Source: Arthrobacter sp. H20 (GTDB taxonomy: Bacteria; Actinomycetota; Actinomycetes; Actinomycetales; Micrococcaceae). From it: 40,569 nucleotides of DNA. Shown one piece after another: positions 8,301 to 17,135 of this stretch. Under the pieces are notes generated by a model, which had not been told where the DNA came from, ran no database searches, and worked only from the letters and a program-made list of their open reading frames with translations. How positions within the stretch are numbered: position 1 is the stretch's first letter; every line of letters begins with the position of its first letter. The position numbers and the translations under genes were made by a program. The stretch lies in assembly GCF_000520515.1 (NCBI RefSeq), contig NZ_KI914721.1, positions 25,510 through 66,078 on the forward strand, given 5' to 3'.

Positions 8301-8314
8301 CGCAATGGTTTGCG
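8301..8314. promoter_or_regulatory. Candidate LacI-family operator O1
   Basis: CGCAA-TGGT-TTGCG, perfect 5-bp arms with a 4-nt spacer, about 105 bp upstream of the regulator start. Arms and spacing are the same as the second site at 8423-8436. Short CG-centred palindromes of this kind are typical LacI-family operators. Confidence 0.65.
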
Positions 8315-8352
8315 TAAATATGGGTGGACTAGAAGTTAATTCACCCGAAACC

Positions 8353-8381
8353 TTGACGAAACGCGGCATCAGTAGTGTGAT
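8353..8381 (+). promoter_or_regulatory. Possible promoter of the amide operon
   Basis: TTGACG at 8353-8358 is followed after 17 bases by TGTGAT at 8376-8381. The -35 is good and the -10 weak. The location between the two operators fits a regulated promoter, but the match alone is not strong. Confidence 0.3.
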
Positions 8382-8421
8382 GTACACCATATTCAAGCAA
8401 CCGTTATTACCTTGTCCACGA

Positions 8422-8437
8422 ACGCAAACGATTGCGT
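8422..8437. promoter_or_regulatory. Candidate LacI-family operator O2
   Basis: ACGCAAACGATTGCGT, a near-perfect 16-bp palindrome with one mismatched pair next to the centre. Its core CGCAA-N4-TTGCG matches the site at 8301-8314. It lies 46 bp before the first gene of the operon, where bound repressor would block initiation or early elongation. Confidence 0.75.
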
Positions 8438-8482
8438 GATGTGGCTTTAGCGCCAGTGCTAGGACCCTAATGGAAGGCCACC

Positions 8483-9754
8483 GTGCTTACCCCAAGCCAG
8501 ACAACCGAAGCAGCCGAGCGGCTGGGATCCGGCATCGGCGAGATCTCCGACTACCGCGAAGCGTCGCGCCCCGGGTGGACGCGCGATGTGTTCAGCGAGG
8601 CGTACCGGGAGTCCCGGCAGTGGACCCTGCAGCGCATGAGCGATGCCGGGTTGGAGGTGCACACCGACGACGCAGGGAACATCGTTGGACGCCTCCCCGG
8701 GATGAACCCCAATGCGCCAGCGCTCGTCACCGGTTCCCATACGGACACGGTCGACGGGGGCGGCCGCTTCGATGGGATCGTCGGCGTGCTCGGCGGTATC
8801 GAAGCCGGACGGCAGCTCCGGGAGAGCGGCACCTCCCTCGGCCGCGATCTGCTGGTGGTCGACTTCTTCGGGGAAGAATCCAACCCCTACGGGCTGAGTT
8901 GCCTCGGCAGCCGCGCCGCCGCCGGGGAGCTCAGCACCGGGGACCTGGACCGGGCCGACTACCGCGGGGTCAGCCTGGGGGAGAGCTACTCACGCTTCGG
9001 TCTCGACCCCGCCGCCACTCTCGGCTCGCACTGGGCCCGCAGCATTCCGCTGCATGCGTTCCTCGAGCTCCACATTGAGCAGGGCCCCACCCTCGAACAG
9101 CGTGAACTGCCTCTCGGCATCGTCACCGGCATCGCAGGCATCCAGCGGCTCCTTGCTGTCTTCACCGGATCACCGGACCACGCAGGTACCCGTCCCATGA
9201 CCGACCGTGCTGACGCTATGGTTGCTGCCGCTGAGGCGGTCCTCGCCGTCCGACGGGAAGGCTGCGGTGCGCCCAACCACGGCGTCGCCACCACTACGCG
9301 ACTCGAATCCGAGTCCAGGTCACCCAACGTGGTGCCCTCGCTGGTGAGGATGACCAGTGAAGTCCGCAGCGTCGACGCCGACTGGCTCTCGGGAGCAAAG
9401 GGCCGGCTCGCCGAGGAGATCCGGGATCAGGCACGCCAGCACGGCGTCGACGTGGACTTCACCTGGTCAACCGACAACGAGGTGGTGCAGACGCACACCG
9501 GCGTCCACGACACCGCTGCGCGGGTTGCCGACACGCTTGGCATCCCGTGGATGCCGATCCCGAGCGGCGCCACTCACGACGCCGTCCACATGGCAACGCT
9601 CGCGCCGATGGGGATGATCTTCATCCCCTCCAAAGCCGGGAAAAGCCACTGTCCGGAGGAATGGACAGACTTCACCGATGTCGCCACCGGCGTCACCGCC
9701 CTCACCCAGACCCTCATCGCACTCGATCACACAGAACTCCCGCGCCATGTCTAA
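8483..9754 (+). CDS. M20-family Zn-dependent amidohydrolase (allantoate / N-carbamoyl-amino-acid hydrolase type)
   Basis: 423 aa, GTG start with GGAAGG at 8472-8477. Members hydrolyse allantoate, ureidoglycine or N-carbamoyl amino acids with two metal ions. The metal ligands are visible: His86 in TGSHTDTV, the bridging Asp97 in GGRFDGIVG, Glu131/Glu132 in FFGEESNPYG, His197 in ELHIEQGP and His389 in GKSHCPEEW. The motif SGATHDAVHM (His365) is typical of this subgroup (usually SGAGHDA). Length fits the family. It is the first gene of the operon under the LacI operators. The lack of other purine-degradation genes nearby argues for a substrate other than allantoate, but this is not proven. Confidence 0.9.
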   Translation: MLTPSQTTEAAERLGSGIGEISDYREASRPGWTRDVFSEAYRESRQWTLQRMSDAGLEVHTDDAGNIVGRLPGMNPNAPALVTGSHTDTVDGGGRFDGIVGVLGGIEAGRQLRESGTSLGRDLLVVDFFGEESNPYGLSCLGSRAAAGELSTGDLDRADYRGVSLGESYSRFGLDPAATLGSHWARSIPLHAFLELHIEQGPTLEQRELPLGIVTGIAGIQRLLAVFTGSPDHAGTRPMTDRADAMVAAAEAVLAVRREGCGAPNHGVATTTRLESESRSPNVVPSLVRMTSEVRSVDADWLSGAKGRLAEEIRDQARQHGVDVDFTWSTDNEVVQTHTGVHDTAARVADTLGIPWMPIPSGATHDAVHMATLAPMGMIFIPSKAGKSHCPEEWTDFTDVATGVTALTQTLIALDHTELPRHV

Positions 9755-9802
9755 AGCCGACCCATATTCAATGACCAGTCACTCATTCCCCCTGGAGCAG
9801 CT

Positions 9803-10559
9803 ATGAAAACCGCAGTCATGCCCGGAGGATCCACCGACATCCTCGCTATCGCCAACATTCCCATCCTGTGGGTCCTGGCCATCGGCGTTTTCGGAGCGAT
9901 CATCCTTCAATCAGTGATCTACATGCGTGCAGCCCAAAAAGCGGGACCCTCCGCGGGTATCTCGCAGGCTGAACTGAAGACGTCCTTCCGGGCCGGCGCA
10001 GTAGCGGCTATCGGCCCGTCGCTAGCGGTGGTCCTCGTCAGCGTTGCACTGCTGACCCTGTTCGGCACGCCGGCGGTGCTGGTGCGGATCGGCCTGGTCG
10101 GTTCTGCGGCAACCGAGTCGGCGTCGGCCTCCCTCGCCGCAGCCACGATGGATGCCACCCTGGGTGGTCCCGACTACACGCAGGCGGTGTTCGTCGTCGC
10201 GTTCATGGCGATGAGCATGTCGGGCGCGATGTGGATGATCGCCACCCTCGCCCTCACCCCCTTGCTCAAGCGCGGAGACTCCAAACTTCGCCACGTCAAC
10301 CCGGCGCTGATGGCAATCGTTCCGGCCGCAGCACTAATCGGTGCCTTCGCCTAGCCTGGGCATCGCCGAGCTAGGAAAAACCCCTGTACATATCATCACC
10401 GTGATCGTCTCTGCCCTGGTGATGGGCGTCTGCCTCTTCGTCGCCAAGGCACTCTCTGCCGCTTGGCTCCGGGAGTGGGGCCTCGGCATTGCCATCCTGG
10501 TGGGCCTCGCGGTCGCCTACTTCGCCCACACCGCCGGCCTCGCTCCCGCAGCGGCCTGA
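9803..10559 (+). pseudogene. DUF5058 family membrane protein, frame broken
   Basis: The first frame (ATG 9803, stop TAG 10352-10354) gives 183 aa with helices near residues 18-42, 68-90 and 130-155, and ends ALMAIVPAAALIGAFA. The next frame carries straight on with LGIAELGKTPVHIITVIVSA and a last helix, GLGIAILVGLAVAYFAHTAG, ending at 10557-10559. Removing one base, for example G10354, joins them as GAFAYLGIAEL, giving about 251 aa; I recall DUF5058 proteins of about 240. The family is uncharacterised and often lies next to peptidase or amidohydrolase genes. As it stands only the N-terminal three quarters would be made, unless the frame is recoded or the break is an assembly error. Confidence 0.75.
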
Positions 10560-10590
10560 GCAGCATCCCTCACCCGAAAGGATTCATGCC

Positions 10591-11322
10591 ATGACCTTCA
10601 CAGCCACTGCTGAACAGACCGCCGTCGTCGACCAGTTTGATCGCACTACCTCCCGCTGGGGACGCATCACCATGATCATCGCGCTGGTATTCTCCCTCTC
10701 CGCCCCCATTTACCTAGTTCTCTTCACCGATCTGGGCATCACTTCAGGGATGATCTGGACGGCTTTCTTCGCCGTCGCGGCCGCCTTCTTTGTGCTCTGG
10801 TTCGTCGAACCCATCACCTATTACCCGGTACTCGGTCCGGCAGCCATGTATCAGGCGTTCATGATCGGCAATATCGCCAACAAGCTGCTTCCCTCCGCTC
10901 TGGTGGCCCAGGCCGCCGTGGGGGCAAAAGCGGGAACCAAGCGCGGCGAGTTCTCAGCGCTGATGGCTATCTGTGGAGCCGCTATGGTCCACGTGTTCTC
11001 GATGGTCCTCTTCGTGGGGGTGCTCGGCACCTGGCTGGTGAGCATCATTCCCACCGATATCGTCGACGTGGCCCGCCTGTACATCTTCCCCAGCATTATC
11101 GGTGCCGTTTTAGTGCAGCTCGTTGTCACCATGAAGCAGCCCCGGGTGACGATCATCGCCGTTGTGGTCGCCGTCGTCGTCCTTTTTGTCCTGGTGCCAG
11201 CGGTGCCAACCCTCGCCAAGCCGGCCACCGGCATTGTGGTGCTGCTGACCGCTGTGCTTGCCTGGTTCCTGCGGTCCAAGAGCTCCAACGCCCCCGCACC
11301 CCAGGAACACCCCGGAATCTGA
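10591..11322 (+). CDS. Multi-pass membrane protein, likely transport partner of the DUF5058 protein
   Basis: 243 aa from ATG 10591, with GAAAGGA at 10576-10582; a longer frame upstream lacks a ribosome site. About six hydrophobic segments are seen (near residues 25-47, 52-75, 82-100, 125-155, 165-185 and 190-220), including VEPITYYPVLGPAAMYQAFMIGN and the Gly/Ala-rich AQAAVGAKAGTKRGEFSALM. I do not recognise a characterised family with confidence; similar proteins are sometimes labelled as small-conductance mechanosensitive-channel-like. It follows the DUF5058 gene and sits between two hydrolase genes. The pair is therefore probably a carrier or channel for the hydrolases' substrate, an inference from context. 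Confidence 0.75.
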   Translation: MTFTATAEQTAVVDQFDRTTSRWGRITMIIALVFSLSAPIYLVLFTDLGITSGMIWTAFFAVAAAFFVLWFVEPITYYPVLGPAAMYQAFMIGNIANKLLPSALVAQAAVGAKAGTKRGEFSALMAICGAAMVHVFSMVLFVGVLGTWLVSIIPTDIVDVARLYIFPSIIGAVLVQLVVTMKQPRVTIIAVVVAVVVLFVLVPAVPTLAKPATGIVVLLTAVLAWFLRSKSSNAPAPQEHPGI

Positions 11323-11360
11323 TCCGCCGTCTTCACCATCACCTTAACGATAGGAATCCC

Positions 11361-12590
11361 ATGACTACCGAGACCACCTCGCTCGAGCTGTCCGCAGATC
11401 ACCGCACCGCAATGCACGAGCTGTACCGGCACTTGCACGCCAACCCTGAACTGTCCATGCAGGAAACCAAGACCGCTGACTTCATCCTGCGGGAGCTTAC
11501 CGATCTCGGGATCGAGGCGTACCTCTGCGGCGGGACCGGCGTCGTCGGCGTGCTGCGCAACGGGGAGGGCCCAGTGGTCGGCTTCCGCGCCGATACTGAT
11601 GGCCTCCCCATGCAGGAGGACACCGGGTTGGAGTTCGCCAGCCAGGCACGGGGCACGCTCGCCGACGGCACCGACGTACCAGTGATGCACGGCTGCGGTC
11701 ACGACACCCACATCACTGCCGCCCTCACCGCCGCCCGGCTGCTCAGTGAAGGCACCGAAACCTGGGCTGGCACAGTGGTCTTCATCTTCCAGCCGGGAGA
11801 GGAAACGGCAGCAGGAGCCAAGGCGATGATCGAGGACGGCATCTGGGACAAGGCTCCCAGGCCTGAAGTAATTTATGGCCAGCATGTGTGGCCCGGGCGT
11901 GCGGGTACGGTGAACATCAGCCGTGGGACGGCGATGGCCATGGCTGACTCCTGGAAAATCACTGTGCAGGGACTACAGGCGCACGGCTCCCAGCCGGACC
12001 AGTCGATCGATCCCATTGTGCTCGGCGCCCATATGGTGGTGCGAATCCAGACGATTGTGTCCCGTGAGGTACACCCGATGAAATCGGCGGTCGTCACCAT
12101 CGGTACATTCCATGCGGGTTTGAAAGAGAACATCATCCCCGATACCGCCGAGTTCTCAGTCAACGTTCGCACGTTCGACCCCGAGGTGCGTGAGCGGGTG
12201 CTCGATTCCCTCCGCCGCATCATCAAAGCGGAGGCAGACGCATCCGGAGCCCCTGCCGCGTTGATCGAGGAGATCTCCAGTTTTCCCCAGTGCTATAACG
12301 ATCCCGACACTACCGATGCCTTGATCAGGGAGTTCCAGCTGACGCTCGGAAAGGACTCAGTCAACGAGGTGCCGCCAGTCATGGGGAGCGAGGACTTCGG
12401 CCTCTTTGCGACGGCCATTGGTGTTCCTTCCGTGTACTGGATGTTCGGCGCCTACAGTCAGGAACGGCTCGACGCCGAGACGCCCCTTCCGGGCAACCAC
12501 TCGCCAGGTTTTGCACCGGACATGGAACCAACCCTCACCACGGGTGTTCGCGCAGCCATGACCTCCATCCTGTCGAAAGTTGCGCGATGA
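11361..12590 (+). CDS. M20D-type amidohydrolase (hippurate / acyl-amino-acid hydrolase family)
   Basis: 409 aa, ATG start. The metal-binding motifs of this family are clear: FRADTDGLPMQE near residues 75-86, MHGCGHDTH with Cys112 and His114, FQPGEE with Glu147 and Glu148, and YGQHVWP with His175. The C-terminal metal-site segment is GSEDFGLFA, followed by PGNHSPGFAPD. Family knowledge: these enzymes release the amino acid from N-acyl, N-benzoyl or auxin conjugates. The dimerisation lid domain lies between about residues 190 and 300. Its stop overlaps the amidase start (ATGA at 12587-12590), so both are made together. It is probably a cytoplasmic second step for the imported compound. Confidence 0.92.
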   Translation: MTTETTSLELSADHRTAMHELYRHLHANPELSMQETKTADFILRELTDLGIEAYLCGGTGVVGVLRNGEGPVVGFRADTDGLPMQEDTGLEFASQARGTLADGTDVPVMHGCGHDTHITAALTAARLLSEGTETWAGTVVFIFQPGEETAAGAKAMIEDGIWDKAPRPEVIYGQHVWPGRAGTVNISRGTAMAMADSWKITVQGLQAHGSQPDQSIDPIVLGAHMVVRIQTIVSREVHPMKSAVVTIGTFHAGLKENIIPDTAEFSVNVRTFDPEVRERVLDSLRRIIKAEADASGAPAALIEEISSFPQCYNDPDTTDALIREFQLTLGKDSVNEVPPVMGSEDFGLFATAIGVPSVYWMFGAYSQERLDAETPLPGNHSPGFAPDMEPTLTTGVRAAMTSILSKVAR

Positions 12591-14068
12591 CCGGCGGTCT
12601 CATGGACCTGTCGGCGACTGCACTGACCGCTGCGATCCGGCGGCGTGAGGTTTCGGCCCGCGAGGCACTTGATGAGCATTTAGCCCGGATTGATGCGGTG
12701 AATGGAGCAATCAACGCGGTGGTGACCCAGGACCGGGAGGGCGCACAGCAGCTGGCAGCCGATGCCGACATGCTGACGTCGTCGGGTGCTGACCTGCCGC
12801 CGTTGCACGGCCTACCGATGGCGCACAAGGACACGAATAACACCAAGGGGCTGCGTACCACCCAGGGGTCGGTCATTTTCAAGGACCACGTGCCGACCTT
12901 TGACGACCTGGTGATTGATCGGCTCAAGACTGCCGGAGTGGTGACGACGGGTAAAACCAATGTGCCCGAGTTCGCTGCCGGGTCCCACACCTTCAACGAG
13001 GTCTTCGGCACCACCACCAACCCCTACGACACCACGGTGAGCGCCGGCGGAAGCAGCGGGGGAGCGGCGGCGGCGATTGCCTCCCGGATCCAGCCGCTCA
13101 GCGACGGCAGCGACATGGGCGGGTCCCTCCGCATACCGGCGTCGTTCTGCAACATCGTTGGCTTCAGGCCGTCGGCCGGAGTGCTGCCCATGGCACCCAC
13201 CCGCAACGCCTGGGCCTGGCTAGGGCGGACGGGAGTGATGGCGCGCGATGTCGAAGACGTGGCGTTGGGCATGAGCGCCGTGGCCGGAGCGCATCCGGCG
13301 GTGCCGTACCCGTTTCCGCTTGGTACCAAACGGTTCAGCGACCCGCTGCAGCGGGATCTCACTGGGCTACGGATTGCCTGGTCACCCGATTTTGGGCTGG
13401 GCGTTCCGGTGGAGAAAGAAATACTCCGTGTGCTTGAGTCCCAGCTGCAGGTCTTCGTGGATCTGGGCGCGGTGATCGAGGAGGCGGCACCGGACCTGCG
13501 TGACGCCGATCAGGTCTTCGATACCACCCGGGCATTCGATTTCCTCCTTGCCTACGGCACATTGCTTGAGAAGCACGGTGACGTGATCAAACCCGAAGTG
13601 CAGTGGAACGTGACACAGGGCAAAGCGCTGACCGGCCGCAACCTGGTTGACGCTGCACTGGCCAGAACCCGGCTGGCCGGTAAAGTCGATGACTTCTTCG
13701 AAAGGTTCGACGTCTTCGCCAGCCCCACGGCGCAGGTGCTGCCCTTCGACGCGTCGCTGCGCTACCCCACCTCGGTGGAGGGGGTCGAGTTTGAGACCTA
13801 CCTCGACTGGATGCGCTCCGCCTGCCTCATCTCCGCGACCGGGATCCCAGCCGTTTCGGTGCCGGCCGGATTCAGCTCGGGCGGTCTGCCGGTGGGACTG
13901 CAACTGTCCATGGCGCACGGCATGGACGTTGACCTGTTGCAGGTAGCCTACGGCTTTGAGCAGGCCACGGGATACGCGAACCGCGCCCCCCGACTCGATC
14001 CGGGGGTGGGGCCTCATCCGATCGGCCTAGGTCATGCGGGGGAGCCGGACCGCGGGCCCGCTGACTAA
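12587..14068 (+). CDS. Amidase signature (AS) family amidase
   Basis: 493 aa. The Ser-cisSer-Lys triad is visible: Lys81 in MAHKDTNNTKG, the cis-Ser in GGSSGGAAAAIAS (about 156) and the nucleophile Ser180 in DMGGSLRIPASF. A later conserved block is ISATGIPAVSVPAGF, then GLPVGLQL near the C-terminus. Such enzymes hydrolyse a carboxamide to acid and ammonia. It is the last gene of the operon and overlaps the M20D gene by 4 nt. Together with two M20 hydrolases, it suggests stepwise deamidation of one nitrogenous substrate. A role in tRNA amidation (GatA) is unlikely, since no gatB or gatC is near. Confidence 0.92.
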   Translation: MTGGLMDLSATALTAAIRRREVSAREALDEHLARIDAVNGAINAVVTQDREGAQQLAADADMLTSSGADLPPLHGLPMAHKDTNNTKGLRTTQGSVIFKDHVPTFDDLVIDRLKTAGVVTTGKTNVPEFAAGSHTFNEVFGTTTNPYDTTVSAGGSSGGAAAAIASRIQPLSDGSDMGGSLRIPASFCNIVGFRPSAGVLPMAPTRNAWAWLGRTGVMARDVEDVALGMSAVAGAHPAVPYPFPLGTKRFSDPLQRDLTGLRIAWSPDFGLGVPVEKEILRVLESQLQVFVDLGAVIEEAAPDLRDADQVFDTTRAFDFLLAYGTLLEKHGDVIKPEVQWNVTQGKALTGRNLVDAALARTRLAGKVDDFFERFDVFASPTAQVLPFDASLRYPTSVEGVEFETYLDWMRSACLISATGIPAVSVPAGFSSGGLPVGLQLSMAHGMDVDLLQVAYGFEQATGYANRAPRLDPGVGPHPIGLGHAGEPDRGPAD

Positions 14069-14119
14069 ACTGGCTCCCATGATGGATTCAGTGTGCGCTG
14101 CTCCCCGAAGGTTGGACCG

Positions 14120-15466
14120 GTGAGCCTCATCGCTCGACTGAGATTTCACACGGTCGACGCCGACGACAACAACTGGGAGCGCCCCGCCCCGACCGGGGAT
14201 GAACTACGCAGGGACGTCAGCGGTGTCGGAGTTTTCCTGCTGGTCAGTGCCTTGGCCCTGGAACTATCCCGGGGTTTCGGGATGGTGGCCGCTGACGATC
14301 ACCCGGTCTGGGTTCAACACGCGGTGTTGGCACTGTTGATTCTCCCGCTGGTCCTGCGCCGGAGGTTCCCGGTGGCGGTCATGGCGGTGATGTCAGCCCT
14401 GTTCATTGGTCTCAGCCTGTTCTCGCCGCTTGTCTCCCTCCAGCTGTCCTACCAGGTCGCGTATTTCGCCTCCCTCTACTCGGCGGTTGCGTGGGCACGG
14501 GACAGGCGAATGCTGTGGCTCGGAACCACAGTTGTGGTGGCGGCAATGACCCTCTGGCTGATCCTGGCTTTGACGGTGGCCAACACCTACGACGGCATTC
14601 TGGCCCAGGCCGAGGACAACGTGGATTTCTCCGGCGGAATCCTTGACCCGTTGGCGTCAGTGGCGATCTACAACTTCCTGGTGAACTTCGCGTACTTCGG
14701 CGGCGCTATCCTCGCCGGTATGAACTCCTGGCGTAACGCGCTGCAACGGACCCAGTTGGCTGAGCAGTCCGAGCAGATCGCTCACCAGGCGGATGAGTTA
14801 GCCCGGCGCGCCGTAGTCGAGGAACGCCTCCGCATTGCCCGCGAACTGCACGACGTCGTCGCGCACCATGTCTCTGTGATCGGGGTGCAGGCGGGTGCTG
14901 CCCGACGGGTGATCGAGAAGAGACCCGATGTTGCTGTCGAATCGCTGCGCACAATTGAGCAGGCCAGCCGCCAAGCGGTGACCGACATGCGCAATCTCCT
15001 GGGTGTGCTCCGCTCCGAGAGCAGCGACCCCGGTGACCTGGAGGGGGGCCGCCGGCGGCCTGAGCCTGGGCTCGACGATCTTGAGGAACTGACGCGCCAG
15101 CACAGGGAACTTGGCCTCGCAGTGAGCGTCGGTCGGGTGGAAGATGTGCCCGGCGCTTTGGCCGAGATTTCAGCGCCGCTGGCTTTGTCACTCTTCCGGA
15201 CGGCCCAGGAATCGCTGACCAATGTTCGGCGGCACTCGACTGCTGGATCCGCAGTCATGACCCTGCGCACGGGGCTTGCTGGCGAGCAACGCTGGGTGGA
15301 GCTTGAGACAGTGGACAATGGGATGCCGCGCCCCACCCCGGAGTCCGGCTCAGGGTTTGGTCTGCGGGGTATCCGCGAGCGTGTTGCGCTGCACCGGGGA
15401 ACCGCCGAGATCGGCCCACGCTCCGAGGGCGGCTGGCGTGTGCGCGCCCGATTCCTGCTTCACTAA
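14120..15466 (+). CDS. NarL-family sensor histidine kinase
   Basis: 448 aa from GTG 14120, chosen because GAAGG lies eight bases upstream; a GTG at 14093 is also in frame. Four to five membrane helices occupy residues about 35-155 and a further one about 180-200, with no large extracellular domain. A short coiled coil (TQLAEQSEQIAHQADELARR) leads to the HisKA_3 dimerisation helix, with phospho-accepting His in RELHDVVAHHVSVI (about residue 244). The ATPase domain follows, with AQESLTNVRRHS (N box), VDNG and GSGFGLRGIRERV. The response regulator begins 16 nt after it. The ABC genes downstream are the likely target. Confidence 0.92.
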   Translation: MSLIARLRFHTVDADDNNWERPAPTGDELRRDVSGVGVFLLVSALALELSRGFGMVAADDHPVWVQHAVLALLILPLVLRRRFPVAVMAVMSALFIGLSLFSPLVSLQLSYQVAYFASLYSAVAWARDRRMLWLGTTVVVAAMTLWLILALTVANTYDGILAQAEDNVDFSGGILDPLASVAIYNFLVNFAYFGGAILAGMNSWRNALQRTQLAEQSEQIAHQADELARRAVVEERLRIARELHDVVAHHVSVIGVQAGAARRVIEKRPDVAVESLRTIEQASRQAVTDMRNLLGVLRSESSDPGDLEGGRRRPEPGLDDLEELTRQHRELGLAVSVGRVEDVPGALAEISAPLALSLFRTAQESLTNVRRHSTAGSAVMTLRTGLAGEQRWVELETVDNGMPRPTPESGSGFGLRGIRERVALHRGTAEIGPRSEGGWRVRARFLLH

Positions 15467-15482
15467 TTCTGAAGGGTACCTG

Positions 15483-16172
15483 ATGGATTCCATCCGCGTT
15501 CTGCTTGCCGACGACCAGGCGTTGGTCCGCGCGGGCTTTGCCACAATGCTTTCCATTGAGGACGATATAGAAGTGGTCGGCCAGGTCACCAACGGCCAGG
15601 AGGCTGTGAGTTTCGCCAACCAGCACGACGTCGATGTCATTCTCATGGACGTCCAGATGCCGGTCATGGACGGCATTCTGGCGACCGAACTGATTGCCGG
15701 CGCCCGGCGAGGGAAAGTCATCATCCTCACCACTTTTGAGCGCGAAGACTATCTCTTTGACGCGATCCGCAGCGGCGCCAGTGGTTTCCTCCTGAAGAAC
15801 GCTGACCCGGATGACCTGATCGCCGCGGTCCATGCGGTCGCGGGAGGGTATGCGTTGTTGGCCCCCGAAGTCACTGTCCGCGTGATCGAGCGCTTCGCGA
15901 AGTCTTTGGATGCTGAAGGGAAAGCGACTCAGGGAGTTCAACCGAGCGGCGAGCTGCGTAAGCGCCTTGAGTCCCTCACGCAGCGGGAGAAGGAGGTCCT
16001 CACCAGTATGGCCACCGGGCTGAGCAACGCTGAGCTCGCCACCAAGTTTTTCCTCGCCGAGGCAACTGTCAAGTCGCATGTGTCATCCCTTCTGGCGAAG
16101 GTCCAGGTGCGGGACAGGGTGCAGGCAGTGGTGTTCGCCTACGAGAGCGGACTCGTCAGTCCGGGGGAGTAG
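15483..16172 (+). CDS. NarL/LuxR-type response regulator
   Basis: 229 aa from ATG 15483, with GAAGGG just upstream. The receiver domain has the acidic pair Asp10-Asp11 (LLADDQALVRAGF), phosphorylation site Asp56 (VILMDVQMPVMDG), Thr in IILTTF and Lys in GFLLKNADPDDL. A linker leads to a LuxR HTH near residues 165-225 (LTQREKEVLTSMATGLSNAEL, then ATVKSHVSSLLAKVQVRDR). It is the cognate partner of the kinase immediately upstream and would bind DNA as a dimer when phosphorylated. Regulation of the next ABC genes is an inference from order. Confidence 0.95.
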   Translation: MDSIRVLLADDQALVRAGFATMLSIEDDIEVVGQVTNGQEAVSFANQHDVDVILMDVQMPVMDGILATELIAGARRGKVIILTTFEREDYLFDAIRSGASGFLLKNADPDDLIAAVHAVAGGYALLAPEVTVRVIERFAKSLDAEGKATQGVQPSGELRKRLESLTQREKEVLTSMATGLSNAELATKFFLAEATVKSHVSSLLAKVQVRDRVQAVVFAYESGLVSPGE

Positions 16173-16253
16173 AAGGTTCAGCCTTTTGACTCATCCGCAG
16201 CGCGGCAACTCTGCCTAGGCTTGACGCCAGGAAGACATACAGGAGGCAACAAA

Positions 16254-17135
16254 ATGCTGCAGGTCCAGAATCTCACCCGGCGGTTTGGTGAGAACACCGC
16301 CGTCGACAACGTGAGCTTCACTATCCCGGCTGGGAAGATGACCGGGTTCGTCGGCGCAAACGGTGCCGGGAAGACCACCACCATGCGCATGATCATGGGT
16401 GTGCTCACCTCGCACGGCGGTGAGGTATTGGTGAACGGGCGGCCCATCACAGCCAATGACCGGTCAACCTTCGGATACATGCCGGAGGAACGCGGCCTGT
16501 ACCCCAAGCAGCCGATCCTTGACCAGCTGGTCTACCTCGGTCAGCTACACCGAATGACGCCCAACGATGCACGGTCGCGGGCGCAGGACCTGTTGGAGCG
16601 TTTCCAACTCGGTGGCCGCGGGAAGGACAAGCTCGAATCCCTCTCCCTCGGAAATCAGCAGCGCGTCCAGATCGCTGCTTCGCTGCTCCACCGGCCATCT
16701 GTTCTCATTCTCGACGAGCCATTTTCAGGCCTGGACCCAGTGGCCGTCGACTCAATGGTTGAACTCCTGCGCGACCGGACGGCTGAGGGTGTTCCAGTGC
16801 TCTTCTCCAGTCACCAACTCGACCTGGTAGACCGCTTGTGTGACAACCTTGTAGTCCTTCAGGAGGGTCGCCTCGTGGCGTCCGGATCTGGCGACGAACT
16901 GAGGTCACGGGCGCCCCGCCGTCACCGGTTGTCAGTGGCTCCCGACGCTGGGTGGGTTCGAGAGGAAACCGGGGTGCGGGTTATTGACGTTGCAGGGCAG
17001 GACGCAGTGGTGGAACTTGACGACGACGCCGCCGCGCAGCGCCTGCTTGCCACAACGATGAAACGCGGCAGTGTTCATGAATTCAGCCGGATCCGGCCCA
17101 GCCTGAGCGAAATCTACCGAGAGGTATCCCAGTGA
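16254..17135 (+). CDS. ABC transporter ATP-binding protein (NatA-like)
   Basis: 293 aa from ATG 16254, with AGGAGG upstream; an in-frame longer version from 16221 lacks a ribosome site. Walker A is GANGAGKTT, the signature is LSLGNQQR (Leu in place of the second Ser/Gly of LSGGQ, common in NatA-type exporters), Walker B is VLILDEPFSGLDP, and the switch His is in LFSSHQLDLVD. A C-terminal extension of about 80 residues follows, typical of the DrrA/NatA group. Such ATPases drive export of sodium, peptides or drugs with a membrane partner. That partner overlaps it by 4 nt but is disrupted here. Confidence 0.92.
   Translation: MLQVQNLTRRFGENTAVDNVSFTIPAGKMTGFVGANGAGKTTTMRMIMGVLTSHGGEVLVNGRPITANDRSTFGYMPEERGLYPKQPILDQLVYLGQLHRMTPNDARSRAQDLLERFQLGGRGKDKLESLSLGNQQRVQIAASLLHRPSVLILDEPFSGLDPVAVDSMVELLRDRTAEGVPVLFSSHQLDLVDRLCDNLVVLQEGRLVASGSGDELRSRAPRRHRLSVAPDAGWVREETGVRVIDVAGQDAVVELDDDAAAQRLLATTMKRGSVHEFSRIRPSLSEIYREVSQ

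Noticed and set aside
10851-11885. Minus-strand frame of 344 codons
   Set aside because: Antisense to the membrane protein and the M20D gene, both supported by motifs.
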